Shown: positions 10,881-20,272 of the stretch, piece after piece
Layout: the number at the start of each line of letters is the position of its first letter
Position numbering within the stretch: position 1 is the stretch's first letter
Source: Bradyrhizobium manausense
GTDB taxonomy: Bacteria; Pseudomonadota; Alphaproteobacteria; Rhizobiales; Xanthobacteraceae
Assembly (NCBI RefSeq): GCF_018130615.1
Contig: NZ_JAFCKB010000007.1
Coordinates: 1 to 64,000, forward strand
Length of the DNA: 64,000 nt
Direction: 5' to 3'
The notes under the pieces: model-generated
Told to the model about the DNA's origin: nothing
The model's database searches: none
What the model saw: the letters and a program-made list of their open reading frames with translations, nothing else
Made by a program: the position numbers and the translations under genes

Positions 10881-12239
10881 TCAGAACTGGAAATAGATGA
10901 AGGCGGCCTCGGGGCCGGCTTCGAGAAAGGCCATCGCCGCCAGCGCGCCATACAGATACGGCTCCCATCGCCGCAATCTGCCGTCGAAGAGCGCGCCGAT
11001 GCCGAGGTGCTGGATCAGCACGGGCAGGGCGTAGAGCAGCGCCATGTTGCGATACAATTTTGTCGGGTTTGGATTGTCCGTGGCTAAGAACATGCCCGAG
11101 AGGTAGCCGACCGCGTGATCGAAGTTCGGCAGCTTGAAGAAGATCCAGAGCATCGTCACGCAGAAGAACACCAGGCCCATGCGGGCAACCCGCACCACCG
11201 GTCCGGCGTCGCCGAGAAGCTTCAGGAACGGGCGCTCGACGACGAGCAACAGGCCATGCAGCATGCCCCACAGCGCGTAGCTCAGGCTCGCGCCGTGCCA
11301 GAGCCCGCCGAGCGTCATCACGATCATCAGATTGAGGCCGGTGCGGACCGGCCCCTTCCGGTTGCCGCCGAGCGGGATGTAGAGATAGGTCCTGAGCCAG
11401 GTGGACAGCGAGATGTGCCAGCGCGTCCAGAACTCGGAGAACGAAACCGAGATGTAGGGCAGGTTGAAGTTCACGGGCAGGCGGTAGCCGAACAGCAGTC
11501 CAAGGCCGAGCGCGATCGCCGAATAGCCGAAGAAATCGGCGTAGATCTGGTAGCTGTACAGGAACACGAGCAGCCAGCGGTCCGGCGTGGCTACGGTCTC
11601 ATAGAGCGGATAGTCCATGTAGGACGTCATCTCGTTGAGATTGTTCGCGACGTAGAGCTTGAAGAAAAAGCCGGTCAGGATCCATTTGGCGGCCTCGACG
11701 AGGTCGATATCGGCGAACCGCTTCGGCGCGATCTGCGGCATGAACTGGCCCGCACGGGTGATCGGGCCCGAGACCAGCTGCGGGAAGAAGATGATGTAGA
11801 GGAACACGTCCCGCAAGCGAGGTGGCCGCTCCTCGCGCGTCAGGTCCACCAGCAGGCTGATATTGTGGAACACGAAGAACGAGATGCCGATCGGCAGGGG
11901 CAGCCGCAGCAGCACATCCAGCGGCGTGACGCCGGTCGGGTAAAGCGCGCTTAGGTCGACGAACAGCAGCTTGTATTTGAAGAACGCCAGCAGCGCGAGA
12001 TTGAAGACGATGCCGGCCGGCATCCACACCGCGCGGTTGTCGAACGCCCGCACCAGGCAGAGATAGGTCCCCAGCACGGCAAGCAGCAGCAGCGGCAGCA
12101 AGGCCGGCTGGCCGGAGCCGTAGAACGCCAGGCTTGCGAGCACCAGCAGCTGGACCTGGAAACGTCGGAGCGGCGGCCAATAATAAGCGCCGAACACGAC
12201 CGCAACGAAGATGCCGAACTGAAACGAAGTGAACGTCAT
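10881..12239 (-). CDS. MBOAT family O-acyltransferase (AlgI-like)
   Basis: A 452-residue polytopic membrane protein beginning MTFTSFQFGIFVAVVFGAYY. It shows many hydrophobic segments. The MBOAT core has FSEFWTRWHISLSTWLRTYLYIPLGG in the middle (read in parts), followed by MTLGGLWHGASLSYALWGMLHG with the expected conserved His near residue 313 and a second His near 328. Members such as AlgI, PatA and DltB pass acyl groups across the membrane to polysaccharides or peptidoglycan. The start at 12239 is the first Met matching the family N-terminus. The acceptor polymer is unknown; no polysaccharide synthesis genes are adjacent. Confidence 0.88.
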   Translation of the reverse strand: MTFTSFQFGIFVAVVFGAYYWPPLRRFQVQLLVLASLAFYGSGQPALLPLLLLAVLGTYLCLVRAFDNRAVWMPAGIVFNLALLAFFKYKLLFVDLSALYPTGVTPLDVLLRLPLPIGISFFVFHNISLLVDLTREERPPRLRDVFLYIIFFPQLVSGPITRAGQFMPQIAPKRFADIDLVEAAKWILTGFFFKLYVANNLNEMTSYMDYPLYETVATPDRWLLVFLYSYQIYADFFGYSAIALGLGLLFGYRLPVNFNLPYISVSFSEFWTRWHISLSTWLRTYLYIPLGGNRKGPVRTGLNLMIVMTLGGLWHGASLSYALWGMLHGLLLVVERPFLKLLGDAGPVVRVARMGLVFFCVTMLWIFFKLPNFDHAVGYLSGMFLATDNPNPTKLYRNMALLYALPVLIQHLGIGALFDGRLRRWEPYLYGALAAMAFLEAGPEAAFIYFQF

Positions 12240-12464
12240 GCCGCCCCGGATTGCCCGGTCCGGCATGTACCATCTTCGCCTCCGCCCTCCTAGTGTCCCG
12301 GCCCGAGCTGGATGTGATGGCCACCTGCCCCGGTGCCCCGCAAGCGGCCTTGACCTTGCCGCCCTAATCCGCTCCCTTTGGCCCGACACAATGCCCCGTC
12401 ACCGGGAAAACGCCCAAGAAACCCACAAGAGAAAACCCCAAGAGAAACGCCAAGGTAAGCTTTC

Positions 12465-13970
12465 ATGTCTTTCGTCCTCGCCATCGACCAGGGCACCACC
12501 TCCTCGCGCGCGATCGTATTTCGCAGTGACATTTCCATCGCGGCCAAAGCGCAGCAGGAGTTTCCGCAGCACTTTCCGGCCTCGGGCTGGGTCGAGCACG
12601 AGCCGGAGGATATCTGGACCTCGACCGTGATGGTCTGCCGCGACGCGATCGAGAAGGCGGGCATCGGGCCTAAGGACATCGCCGCGATCGGCATCACCAA
12701 CCAGCGCGAGACCACCGTGGTGTGGGACCGCGCCACGGGCCAGGCCGTGCACCGCGCCATCGTCTGGCAGGACCGCCGCACCGCGGACATCTGCGCCAAG
12801 CTGAAGCACGACGGCCGCGAGCCGTTGATCTCGCAGAAGACCGGCCTGATCATCGATCCCTATTTCTCCGGCACCAAGGTGGCCTGGATCCTCGACCACG
12901 TCCCCGGCGCCCGCGCGCGCGCGGCCCGTGGCGAGCTGATGTTCGGCACCGTCGATTGCTATCTGCTCTGGCGCCTCACCGGCGGCAAGGTGCACGCCAC
13001 CGACGCCACCAACGCCTCGCGCACGCTGCTGTTCAACATCCACACCGGCCAGTGGGACGACGAGCTCTTGGAGATCATCGGCGTGCCCCGTTCGATGCTG
13101 CCCGAGGTGAAAGATTCCTCCGCCCGCTTCGGCGAGAGCACGCCCGACTTGTTCGGCGGCGCGATTCCGATCTCGGGCATCGCCGGCGATCAGCAGGCTG
13201 CGACCATCGGCCAGGCCTGCTTCCGCCCGGGCATGATGAAGTCGACCTACGGCACCGGCTGTTTTGCGCTGCTCAACACCGGCACGACTCCCGTCGTCTC
13301 CAAGAACAAGCTGCTCACCACCATCGCCTACCAGCTCGACGGCAAGCGCACCTACGCGCTCGAAGGCTCGATCTTCGTTGCGGGCAGCGCCGTGCAATGG
13401 CTGCGCGACGGCCTCGGCATCATCAAGCACGCCGCTGAAACCGGACCTCTTGCCGATCAATCCGATTCCATGCAGAGCGTCTATCTCGTGCCGGCCTTCG
13501 TCGGCATGGGCGCGCCCTACTGGAATCCGCGCGTGCGCGGCGCGCTGTTCGGCCTCACCCGCAACACCGGCCCGGCCGAGCTCGCGCATGCCGCGCTGGA
13601 AAGCGTCTGCTACCAGACCTTCGATCTCTGGGCTGCGATGCGTGCGGACTGGCCGAGCTCGGAAACCGCGAGTGTCGTGCTCCGCGTCGACGGCGGCATG
13701 ACCGCCTCGGACTGGACCATGCAGCGCCTCGCCGATCTGCTCGATGCGCCGGTCGATCGTCCCGTGATCCAGGAGACCACCGCGCTTGGCGCGGCCTATC
13801 TCGCCGGCCTCAATGCGGGCGTCTATCCCGAGCCGACGAAGTTCGCCGACAATTGGCGCCTCGAGCACCGCTTCAAGCCGAACATGAGCCAGGCGACCCG
13901 CGATCGAAAGCTCGCCGGCTGGGCGCGCGCGGTGAAGGGCGTGCTGGCGAGCGACGAGGGGGAGGAGTGA
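12465..13970 (+). CDS. glpK: Glycerol kinase
   Basis: A 501-residue FGGY-family kinase, full length. The N-terminal phosphate-binding loop is [13 protein letters not shown], followed by [17 protein letters not shown], the FGGY signature region [20 protein letters not shown], and the C-terminal [12 protein letters not shown] nucleotide-binding motif. It phosphorylates glycerol to glycerol-3-phosphate in the cytosol. It is divergent from the MBOAT operon (226 bases between starts). Its stop overlaps the GTG start of a GNAT protein (GTGA), so the two are co-translated. No glpD or glpF is adjacent. Confidence 0.96.
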   Translation: MSFVLAIDQGTTSSRAIVFRSDISIAAKAQQEFPQHFPASGWVEHEPEDIWTSTVMVCRDAIEKAGIGPKDIAAIGITNQRETTVVWDRATGQAVHRAIVWQDRRTADICAKLKHDGREPLISQKTGLIIDPYFSGTKVAWILDHVPGARARAARGELMFGTVDCYLLWRLTGGKVHATDATNASRTLLFNIHTGQWDDELLEIIGVPRSMLPEVKDSSARFGESTPDLFGGAIPISGIAGDQQAATIGQACFRPGMMKSTYGTGCFALLNTGTTPVVSKNKLLTTIAYQLDGKRTYALEGSIFVAGSAVQWLRDGLGIIKHAAETGPLADQSDSMQSVYLVPAFVGMGAPYWNPRVRGALFGLTRNTGPAELAHAALESVCYQTFDLWAAMRADWPSSETASVVLRVDGGMTASDWTMQRLADLLDAPVDRPVIQETTALGAAYLAGLNAGVYPEPTKFADNWRLEHRFKPNMSQATRDRKLAGWARAVKGVLASDEGEE

Positions 13971-14560
13971 TCCTCCCCGACGGCTATTCCGACATCCCCG
14001 CCGGCAAGATCGCGGCGGTCGTTACCCATCTGGAGATGACCGCGCGCCCCGCCCTCCGCGACGATCCGCCTGGCGCGTGGTCCCTGCGCAAGGTCGATGC
14101 GCCCGCGCTTGATTGGTATCGCGATCTCTTCCGTCGCGTCGGCGAGGAGTGGCTGTGGTTCTCGCGCGCCCGCATGAACGATTCCGAGCTCGCCGCGATC
14201 ATCCACGCGCCGGGCATCGAGATCTATGCCCTCGCCGCCGACGGCCGCGACGAAGGCCTGCTGGAGCTGGATTTTCGCGAGGCCGGCCAATGCGAGCTGG
14301 TCTATTTCGGTGTCACTACGAGCCTGATCGGACGAGGTGCCGCCCGCTTTCTGATGAATCGCGCACTGGAGCGTGCCTGGTCCGGCGAGGTGGGCCGCGT
14401 CTGGGTGCACACCTGCACCCTCGATCATCCCTCGGCCGTTGCCTTCTATCAGCGCTCGGGCTTCCGTCCGTTCCGGCGCCAGGTCGAGGTGGCAGATGAT
14501 CCGCGCCTCGACGGCACGGCGCCGCGCGATGCGGCAAAGCACGTGCCGCTCATCGGGTAG
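13967..14560 (+). CDS. GNAT family N-acetyltransferase
   Basis: A 197-residue protein using GTG at 13967, which overlaps the glycerol kinase stop and is preceded by GGGGGAGGA. The longer frame starting at 13853 lies within glpK and is rejected. The acetyl-CoA-binding region reads [27 protein letters not shown], and [20 protein letters not shown] is the classic GNAT end motif (N/D-x-x-A-x-x-x-Y-x-x-x-G-F). The substrate is unknown. Coupling to glpK suggests it is translated together with it, though a functional link is not obvious. Confidence 0.85.
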   Translation: MILPDGYSDIPAGKIAAVVTHLEMTARPALRDDPPGAWSLRKVDAPALDWYRDLFRRVGEEWLWFSRARMNDSELAAIIHAPGIEIYALAADGRDEGLLELDFREAGQCELVYFGVTTSLIGRGAARFLMNRALERAWSGEVGRVWVHTCTLDHPSAVAFYQRSGFRPFRRQVEVADDPRLDGTAPRDAAKHVPLIG

Positions 14561-14581
14561 CGTGCGAAGCTGCCTCCTCAC

Positions 14582-14705
14582 CGTCATGGCGAGGAGCTCT
14601 TGCGACGAAGCAATCCAGGCTGCATCCGCGGATAGATCTCTGGATTGCTTCGCGGAGCCCGTCATCGGGCCGCGCTTCGCGCGGACCCGTTGGCTCGCAA
14701 TGACG
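14582..14705. repeat. Dispersed intergenic repeat, family A copy 1
   Basis: A 124-base element with terminal CGTCAT/ATGACG. It carries an inverted pair CGAAGCAATCCAG / CTGGATTGCTTCG and a GCCGCGCTTCGCGCGG hairpin. A close copy is at 18676-18797, sharing GGAGCTCTTGCGACGAAGCA and the block around CGCGCTTCGCGCGGACCC. It lies between two convergent genes, so it may also serve as a bidirectional transcription end. Confidence 0.8.
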
Positions 14706-14735
14706 GAGCAAGTGGAGCAGTCGCCGCCCTCCCAC

Positions 14736-16583
14736 TCACATCGTCTTCAGAAACTCCACCAGCGCCCGCCGCTCCTGCGGCGTCAGGAGACGCCCGATCA
14801 CGCCGTCCTTTCCGGTGTTGAATTCGTGCCCGGTGTTGGTGTTGCCCCGGATGCTCGTATCGAGCTCGAATCCCCCGTCCAGCCTGTCGATGCGATATCC
14901 GACATTGACCGGGTCATATTCGCGGTTGCCCAGGTAGAATTTCGCCGGCCGCTCGCCAACCGGTGACAGCAGGGCGTAGAGGTTCGGCACCGAGCCGTTG
15001 TGCAGGTAGGGCGGCGTGGCCCATATGCCGTTGAGCGGACGCGCCTTGTAGGCCAGCGGCGCCTGGATGCCGTTTTCGCGGTATCCGTTCAGCTCCTCGC
15101 GCTGCTCCGGTCCGATCGGCGGTGTCTGGCTGTCGTACCAATGCTTGATGGTCTTTGCGGTGACCTCGCCGAGCGCCAGGCCGAAACTGTCGGAGGCAAT
15201 GTCGAGCTCCCTGGGAACGATGACCTTGCGATTGATCATGTCCTGGGCCTGCGCCGGGTCGGTGCCGATCCGCGTGATGGGGACGACGTTGAGGCGGAGA
15301 TAACGCTCGCCTGGATAGCGCGCATCCTTCCGGTTGTCCGGCAGCGACCAGCGGTCGGAGGTCCAGAACTCGGCACTGCTCACCGGCGGCAAATGGCATG
15401 CCTGGCAATGGTCCTTGTAGAGCGCCGCGCCTTGCTCGGCGAGCTTCTTGTCGATGGGAGGAAGCTCGGATGGCCATTGCGGCGACTTCAATCCGGAGAA
15501 ACCCGTGCTTTCATTCGGCTGCTTCCCGGCCAGCGATTTCTCGATCCTGTCCAGGTTCATGATCTCGACGCCCGAGTTGAAAAGCCCGCCCCGCGCGCTC
15601 GTCAGATTGATCATCGCGGAGACGCCCATGGCTTCACCGACGTTACGCACCATGGGCTGCTCGATCGATGCGTTGTACTGCACCCAATCGAACCACGAGG
15701 CATCCCAGATGCGCGGGAAATGCACGGGCGCCGAGGTGGCGGCATAGTTGGCGGGAATCTTGAGGTCGACCGCAAAGACCTCGTTGCCGATGCGGTTCAA
15801 CGCGTCGAGCCGGCCGAACCCTTCGACGACGCTCTGCGGAGCAACCATGGTGTCGAGATCGGAGAGTCCCTTGCCCTGCGCCAGGATCTTGTCGAGCTGC
15901 GCCAGCAGCTGGCCCTTTTCCACCTCGCTCGGATCTGGTCCGATCACCTTTTCGGCGAACCGGTCGAAGCGGAAGGGCACGAAACGCGTGAACGCCAGCG
16001 AGAGGCCGAGCGCGGTTCTGAACTTGCCGAGGTCCGTGAGGGCCGGGCCGCCGTCGACCAGGAATTCCGTCCCCTGATAGGTGAAGCGTCCGGTGTGGCA
16101 CGCCGCGCAGGTCAGCCCGATCCGCGTCATGTCATTGTAAGGGGCCCGAGGATTTTTCCAGGGTTGTGCGGTGGCATCGACCATCGCCCTGCCGCGCGCC
16201 ATGCCGACAGGCAGTCCGAGCTTGGGATCGGCCGGATCGGGAATGAAGCCGAAACGATCGAGATAAGCCGGGTCGCTCAAGAGCCCCACCGACGTCAGCG
16301 ATAGCTCCGGCCGTTCGAGCGCCATGAACCATTCGTAGGGGATGTGGAACGTCGCCGTGCCCTGATCGGCGTGGTGAACCCATGCGCGCTGTTCCGCCCA
16401 GTTCTGGTCGAGCCAGCGGGTCTTCTGGGCTGTCGGATAGTCCGGCAGCTTCACCCTGATGCCGTCATAGACCTTGGCGACATAGGGGTAGCCCACCACG
16501 CCCGCGACCGCGATGACCGCGGCAACTGCGACCGAGAACAGCAGGGCCAGCGAGGCGACGATCGAATTCGGTTTCCACGCCAT
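14736..16583 (-). CDS. Membrane-anchored di-haem cytochrome c, RoxA/peroxidase-like
   Basis: A 615-residue protein with one N-terminal membrane segment (about 9-33) and two c-type haem sites: CAACH at 159-163 and CQACH at 393-397. The long spacing and overall size resemble the RoxA-like / di-haem cytochrome c peroxidase group rather than the smaller CcpA peroxidases. It should reside in the periplasm, anchored to the inner membrane. I chose ATG at 16583 because GGAG sits just upstream (ATTGGAGAACACA); a TTG at 16595 would add four residues. It is the last gene of an operon after a DyP-type peroxidase (16 bases between them). Possible roles are peroxide reduction or oxidation of an organic substrate; neither can be decided from sequence. 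Confidence 0.8.
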   Translation of the reverse strand: MAWKPNSIVASLALLFSVAVAAVIAVAGVVGYPYVAKVYDGIRVKLPDYPTAQKTRWLDQNWAEQRAWVHHADQGTATFHIPYEWFMALERPELSLTSVGLLSDPAYLDRFGFIPDPADPKLGLPVGMARGRAMVDATAQPWKNPRAPYNDMTRIGLTCAACHTGRFTYQGTEFLVDGGPALTDLGKFRTALGLSLAFTRFVPFRFDRFAEKVIGPDPSEVEKGQLLAQLDKILAQGKGLSDLDTMVAPQSVVEGFGRLDALNRIGNEVFAVDLKIPANYAATSAPVHFPRIWDASWFDWVQYNASIEQPMVRNVGEAMGVSAMINLTSARGGLFNSGVEIMNLDRIEKSLAGKQPNESTGFSGLKSPQWPSELPPIDKKLAEQGAALYKDHCQACHLPPVSSAEFWTSDRWSLPDNRKDARYPGERYLRLNVVPITRIGTDPAQAQDMINRKVIVPRELDIASDSFGLALGEVTAKTIKHWYDSQTPPIGPEQREELNGYRENGIQAPLAYKARPLNGIWATPPYLHNGSVPNLYALLSPVGERPAKFYLGNREYDPVNVGYRIDRLDGGFELDTSIRGNTNTGHEFNTGKDGVIGRLLTPQERRALVEFLKTM

Positions 16584-16599
16584 TGTGTTCTCCAATCAA

Positions 16600-18000
16600 T
16601 TATGAGGCCGTGTCGGCAAGGGAGACGGCAAGGGAGTCGGCAAGCGACCGCAACGCCGCGATGCCCGGCAGGAAGAAGTATTCTCCGCCGCGCGTGCTCA
16701 CGAACGCCGGCAGGTTGGGCAATCGGCGCCGCGGCGCTCCGGTGCGCGGGATCGTGAAGCTGCCGCTGCCGTCGTTGCCGCCGATCATCGGATCCTTGTC
16801 ATTCCCGAGGCCGGCGAAGTCTCCGTCGTTGATCCAGACTTTCTGGACGAATTCGAATTGACGGGCGATGTCGGCGTTCACCAGCAACATGATGGCGCCG
16901 CGCGCGGCGCCGTCATCGGCGGTCGCGTCCGGAGGCAGGCGCGAGCCATAGGGCAAGCCCTGACGCAGCAGCCGATGCCGATGGACGGATGCGCCATTCG
17001 GGCCCGTCAGCCCCGAGCGCGGATTGAGCCGCCGCACATGGGCTCCGACCGGGCAGTTCAGTCCCCGCAGATCGTCAGAATACGTGAATTGATTGTTTCG
17101 CATCGGATCTCCGGCGAGCGCCGGGTCGTCTCGCTCGGCCGCCAGGGCCAGCGGTGCGCCACTTGGCCAGCGTCCCATCATCTTCGCCGCCAGCAGCGCG
17201 ACGTCGATCTCATCAGTGGCGGAGCGCCGCAGAAAATCCCTGAAGGCAAAGACATGCTGGTGCAGCTTGCGCAACACCACGAAAGAGCCGTTGCGGCTGA
17301 GACTTGCAGGAGCAGGCAAGTCGGGGACGACACCGGTCTCATCGGGCTGACCGAGCACGAACTCACCAGCCTTGAGGGCTCGCCAGCCGTCGGTATCCGG
17401 AATGCCCGCGCCGGGCAGGGCGGGCTCGCCACTGCCTTCGATCGCGGGCTGCGTAATGCCGTCACGATAGCCGAAGTGCTCGATCGGGACAGGCCGGCCA
17501 TCCGGCCCGGGCAGCAATTTCGCATCGATGGCAGCCAGCGCCGTCAAGCCGTTGTCGCTGATGTCGGACAGCAATGCCTGCGAAGCGGCATCGCGATCCG
17601 CTGGCGTCATCGCGCTGACCACGACAAGCGCGTGCACGCTCTTGTCGAACGGTGGATCCCAGCGCGCCGGGGCGCTGTCGCCGACATCGTCGAGCCGGTC
17701 GGCGCGCGCCGCCATTCCCTGCTGGAATTCCTGCGGGAAGCTCGACAGGCTGGACTCCGGCGTACCGATCGCCGACAGACCTTGCCATGAGAGGGCGAGG
17801 TTGAAACCCAGTGACGGCGATGCGTCCAGGCCCGCCACGGTCGTGCATCGCCCGGCAGCGCCACCGAACCATCGCCGGGCCCGAGCGGGGTCGCTCACGC
17901 CGAGCAGATGATAGTGCGCCGCCGGGAAGCGATACGGCCGCATCGCCATGCCCTGGATATCGTTCCGATCCAGGTCGCTGGCATCGGACGGGGCCGGCAT
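16600..18000 (-). CDS. DyP-type haem peroxidase
   Basis: A 466-residue protein starting MPAPSDASDLDRNDIQG at 18000. The DyP fingerprint GxxDG is present as GYRDG (177-181, with Asp180), and the proximal haem ligand is probably His321 in CPVGAHVRRLNPRSG. The downstream HRHRLLRQGLPYG supplies the conserved distal Arg. It is longer than the roughly 300-residue bacterial DyPs and shows no Tat or Sec signal, so it appears cytosolic. It is translated five bases after the stop of the small gene upstream. DyPs oxidise dyes, phenolics or other donors with peroxide. Association with a periplasmic di-haem cytochrome is unusual. Confidence 0.88.
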   Translation of the reverse strand: MPAPSDASDLDRNDIQGMAMRPYRFPAAHYHLLGVSDPARARRWFGGAAGRCTTVAGLDASPSLGFNLALSWQGLSAIGTPESSLSSFPQEFQQGMAARADRLDDVGDSAPARWDPPFDKSVHALVVVSAMTPADRDAASQALLSDISDNGLTALAAIDAKLLPGPDGRPVPIEHFGYRDGITQPAIEGSGEPALPGAGIPDTDGWRALKAGEFVLGQPDETGVVPDLPAPASLSRNGSFVVLRKLHQHVFAFRDFLRRSATDEIDVALLAAKMMGRWPSGAPLALAAERDDPALAGDPMRNNQFTYSDDLRGLNCPVGAHVRRLNPRSGLTGPNGASVHRHRLLRQGLPYGSRLPPDATADDGAARGAIMLLVNADIARQFEFVQKVWINDGDFAGLGNDKDPMIGGNDGSGSFTIPRTGAPRRRLPNLPAFVSTRGGEYFFLPGIAALRSLADSLAVSLADTAS

Positions 18001-18005
18001 GTCCG

Positions 18006-18458
18006 TCAACCGATCTGGTCGAGGAACGCGTCGAATTTGCCCTTCCAGTCCAGCGCCTTGTTGATGTCCGCGACGGTCGAGTTTGGATAGGCGCAGTAAT
18101 AACCGGTGGTCTCGATGGCGCTGCCGAGAATGTAATCGCGCAGCTTTGGATAATCGCGCGCGCCCGGATACCCTTCGCAATGGCCCCAGATCGCGTCGAT
18201 GCCATCGGGAGCCCGCTCGGCGAAATCACGCATATAGTCTTCGACGCCGCCGTCGAAATTCGTTGCAAACAACAAGCGCGTGTCGTTGTCGAAAATGACC
18301 CAACGCACGATATGGATCGTGCCGAGAGAGGAGATCTTGCCGCCGTTTGCGGCGGTGAGCCCTTGAAGCGTCCTGCGTAATGCGTCGGCATGATCGGGAA
18401 GGATCTTGGTAATCGCGGTCAGGGCGCTGATCTTACCCGTGGTCAGTACAACGGACAT
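18006..18458 (-). CDS. Small protein of unknown function, first gene of the DyP/di-haem operon
   Basis: A 150-residue soluble protein starting MSVVLTTGKISALTAITKIL, with GGGAGGAATT directly upstream of the ATG. There is no signal peptide, membrane segment or metal motif. The alternation of a beta strand (HIVRWVIFD, RLLFATNFDG) with helices (VEDYMRDFAER, PDHADALRRTLQGL) suggests a ferredoxin-like dimeric alpha-beta barrel, the same fold class as half of a DyP or chlorite-dismutase subunit. That fold call is inference. It lies five bases before the DyP peroxidase and is likely its partner or regulator. Confidence 0.75.
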   Translation of the reverse strand: MSVVLTTGKISALTAITKILPDHADALRRTLQGLTAANGGKISSLGTIHIVRWVIFDNDTRLLFATNFDGGVEDYMRDFAERAPDGIDAIWGHCEGYPGARDYPKLRDYILGSAIETTGYYCAYPNSTVADINKALDWKGKFDAFLDQIG

Positions 18459-18873
18459 GGCAATTCCTCCCTGTTGTCCGCCAGAACCGTTGCGAACGGT
18501 TCAAATGCGGCGTGGCTGCATCAAGTCCCCCGATTGCTTCACGCAGGTATTTTATCACGTTTGCAACTACAGTGTGTGAAGTGCTTCACGCATCTCCAAC
18601 GACATTCCAGCCGCGACGCGCGACGCGATGTCGTGAGGCATCCGATCGTCGAATGGTGCAGCGCTGCTTCCCCACCGTCATTGCGCGGAGCTCTTGCGAC
18701 GAAGCAATCCAGAATCTCCCAGTACAAAGATTCTGGATTGCTTCGCGGAGCCCGTCATCGGGTCGCGCTTCGCGCGGACCCGGTGGCTCGCAATGACTGA
18801 GGGTGGTGCCGTCGCTCAGCGATCTACGGCGAACGGGATGCTCGCAACGAGCGTGAGCGCAGCTACGGCGACC
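18459..18873. other. Intergenic region upstream of the DyP operon
   Basis: About 415 bases without a convincing gene. It should hold the promoter of the DyP operon (minus strand). An inverted repeat GTGAAG-tg-CTTCAC lies at 18576-18589, next to another GCTTCAC at 18536-18542, and could be an operator. The right part is occupied by the family A repeat at 18676-18797. Confidence 0.5.
18676..18797. repeat. Dispersed intergenic repeat, family A copy 2
   Basis: About 122 bases, starting CGTCATTGCG and ending CGCAATGAC, closely similar to 14582-14705. Shared blocks include GGAGCTCTTGCGACGAAGCA and CGCGCTTCGCGCGGACCC. It contains the inverted pair GAAGCAATCCAGAATCT / AGATTCTGGATTGCTTC, giving a long hairpin. 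Confidence 0.8.
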
Positions 18874-20022
18874 TCAATAATTATACCGCACGCCGACGCT
18901 GAATCCCTGTGCGAGCAGGTTCGTCGTGTTGAACGCGGGCAGCGGCCGGACCGGTCCGATGCCGGGGCCCGGCACCAGGGTCGGATTGAGCCCGGTGTCG
19001 ACCAACCCGCCGGCACGCTGCACGCCGGTCCAATAGATGACGTCATAGCCGGCGATCAGCCGCCAGGCCGGTGCGATCTGATAACCGGCCTTCAGCGCGA
19101 TCTCCGGCACGACGGCAAAGCGGGTCTGATCGAAATGGCCGATATTGCTGGGGGCGGTGAGGGCACCGCCCGCGGTGGTCGTCGTGACAGCTCCGATCGT
19201 GCTCGTTGTCGAGCCCGAAATATCGGCGCTGTTGAGGTTGGCGCCGAGCGCGACCTTGCCGCGCCATTCCAGCGACCAGGGACCATTCTGCCATTCGCCG
19301 GTCAGGCCGAGATCGACGCCGTGGAAATTGCTCGTCGCCTTGAAACTGTCGGTGGGCGTGAACACGCCGAAAGCAGGGCTGTTCAACGTGTCGGTGATCC
19401 ACAGCGTGTCGGACGAGCGCAGATAGCGATAACCGATCAGCGCACTCACGCGCTGTCCGCTCCACATTCCGACATCCTGCCGATAGAGCGCACCCGCGCC
19501 AAGGAGGCGTGACGTTTCATTGGCATTGATGCTGCCGGTGCCGAGACCCGGGAAGCCGACGATCATCGAGTCCTGGGCGCCGGTCGCGACGTTCAGGAAC
19601 GGCCGCGTCAGGATCGGATAAGTGCCGGTGTCGGCGGCAAAGCCGGTCCCGATATTTTCCAGTCCGAAGAACGAGGCCTCGATGCCGCGGCTGCGCTGCG
19701 GATCGAACCAATAGCCGGCCGTGATGCGGCCGCCCGAGCGCCAGTCATCGTTCACGCTGGAATTGCCGAACAGCACCGTCGTGGTCGGTTGCCCGAGCAC
19801 GCCGGCCACGCCCAGCGGCGTGCCGATCGGGGCCGTGGTGACCAGCGCCGGAAGCTTGTCGCCAGTCACGCTCCAGGCGAGGTAATCGACCTCGGCCCAG
19901 AACGGATTGAAATCGACCGGCTCGGGCGCAGCTTTCAGCGGCAGGTCGGCGGCCAACGCGCCGCCATTCAGCGAGATCGCCGCGAGCGCCAAGCCAATCG
20001 CCGCCGCCGACTGCCGATTCAT
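18874..20022 (-). CDS. BBP7-like outer membrane beta-barrel protein
   Basis: A 382-residue secreted protein. The start at 20022 gives a clean signal peptide (MNRQSAAAIGLALAAISLNG, cleavage probably after GALA). The longer frame adds a charged stretch and is rejected. The mature part has FWAEVDYLAWSVTGDKLPALVTT, many short amphipathic strands and a terminal aromatic (GFSVGVRYNY), the usual Bam signal of outer membrane barrels. WAEVDYL and YDVIYW, together with GYRYL, are typical of BBP7-family proteins. The function of the family is not established. Confidence 0.75.
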   Translation of the reverse strand: MNRQSAAAIGLALAAISLNGGALAADLPLKAAPEPVDFNPFWAEVDYLAWSVTGDKLPALVTTAPIGTPLGVAGVLGQPTTTVLFGNSSVNDDWRSGGRITAGYWFDPQRSRGIEASFFGLENIGTGFAADTGTYPILTRPFLNVATGAQDSMIVGFPGLGTGSINANETSRLLGAGALYRQDVGMWSGQRVSALIGYRYLRSSDTLWITDTLNSPAFGVFTPTDSFKATSNFHGVDLGLTGEWQNGPWSLEWRGKVALGANLNSADISGSTTSTIGAVTTTTAGGALTAPSNIGHFDQTRFAVVPEIALKAGYQIAPAWRLIAGYDVIYWTGVQRAGGLVDTGLNPTLVPGPGIGPVRPLPAFNTTNLLAQGFSVGVRYNY

Positions 20023-20164
20023 CGACCTTCCCCAAGGTTCCCCGGAATGAACCATGCGACATCTTGTTCGGCAAGGTGGAGTGGACCGCGGCGCCAAAGG
20101 AAACCAGCGGCTGTTGCCGTAAAGCCTCTCATTGCCGATCGGGTCTGCGCGGCTGGATCCACGC

Positions 20165-20244
20165 CGTCATTGCGAGCGCAGCGAAGCAGTCCAGGCTGCC
20201 ACCGCGGGAGGATTCTGAATTGCTTCGCTGCGTTCGAAATGACG
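20165..20244. repeat. Dispersed intergenic palindrome, related ends CGTCATT/AATGACG
   Basis: An 80-base element with long imperfect arms, CGTCATTGCGAGCGCAGCGA at the left and TCGCTGCGTTCGAAATGACG at the right, forming a stem of about 20 base pairs. It sits in the 250-base gap between the porin-like gene and the threonine dehydratase gene. No gene is seen in the rest of this gap. Confidence 0.75.
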
Positions 20245-20272
20245 AAGTGTCAGAGGTGCCGCCCACCGCTAG

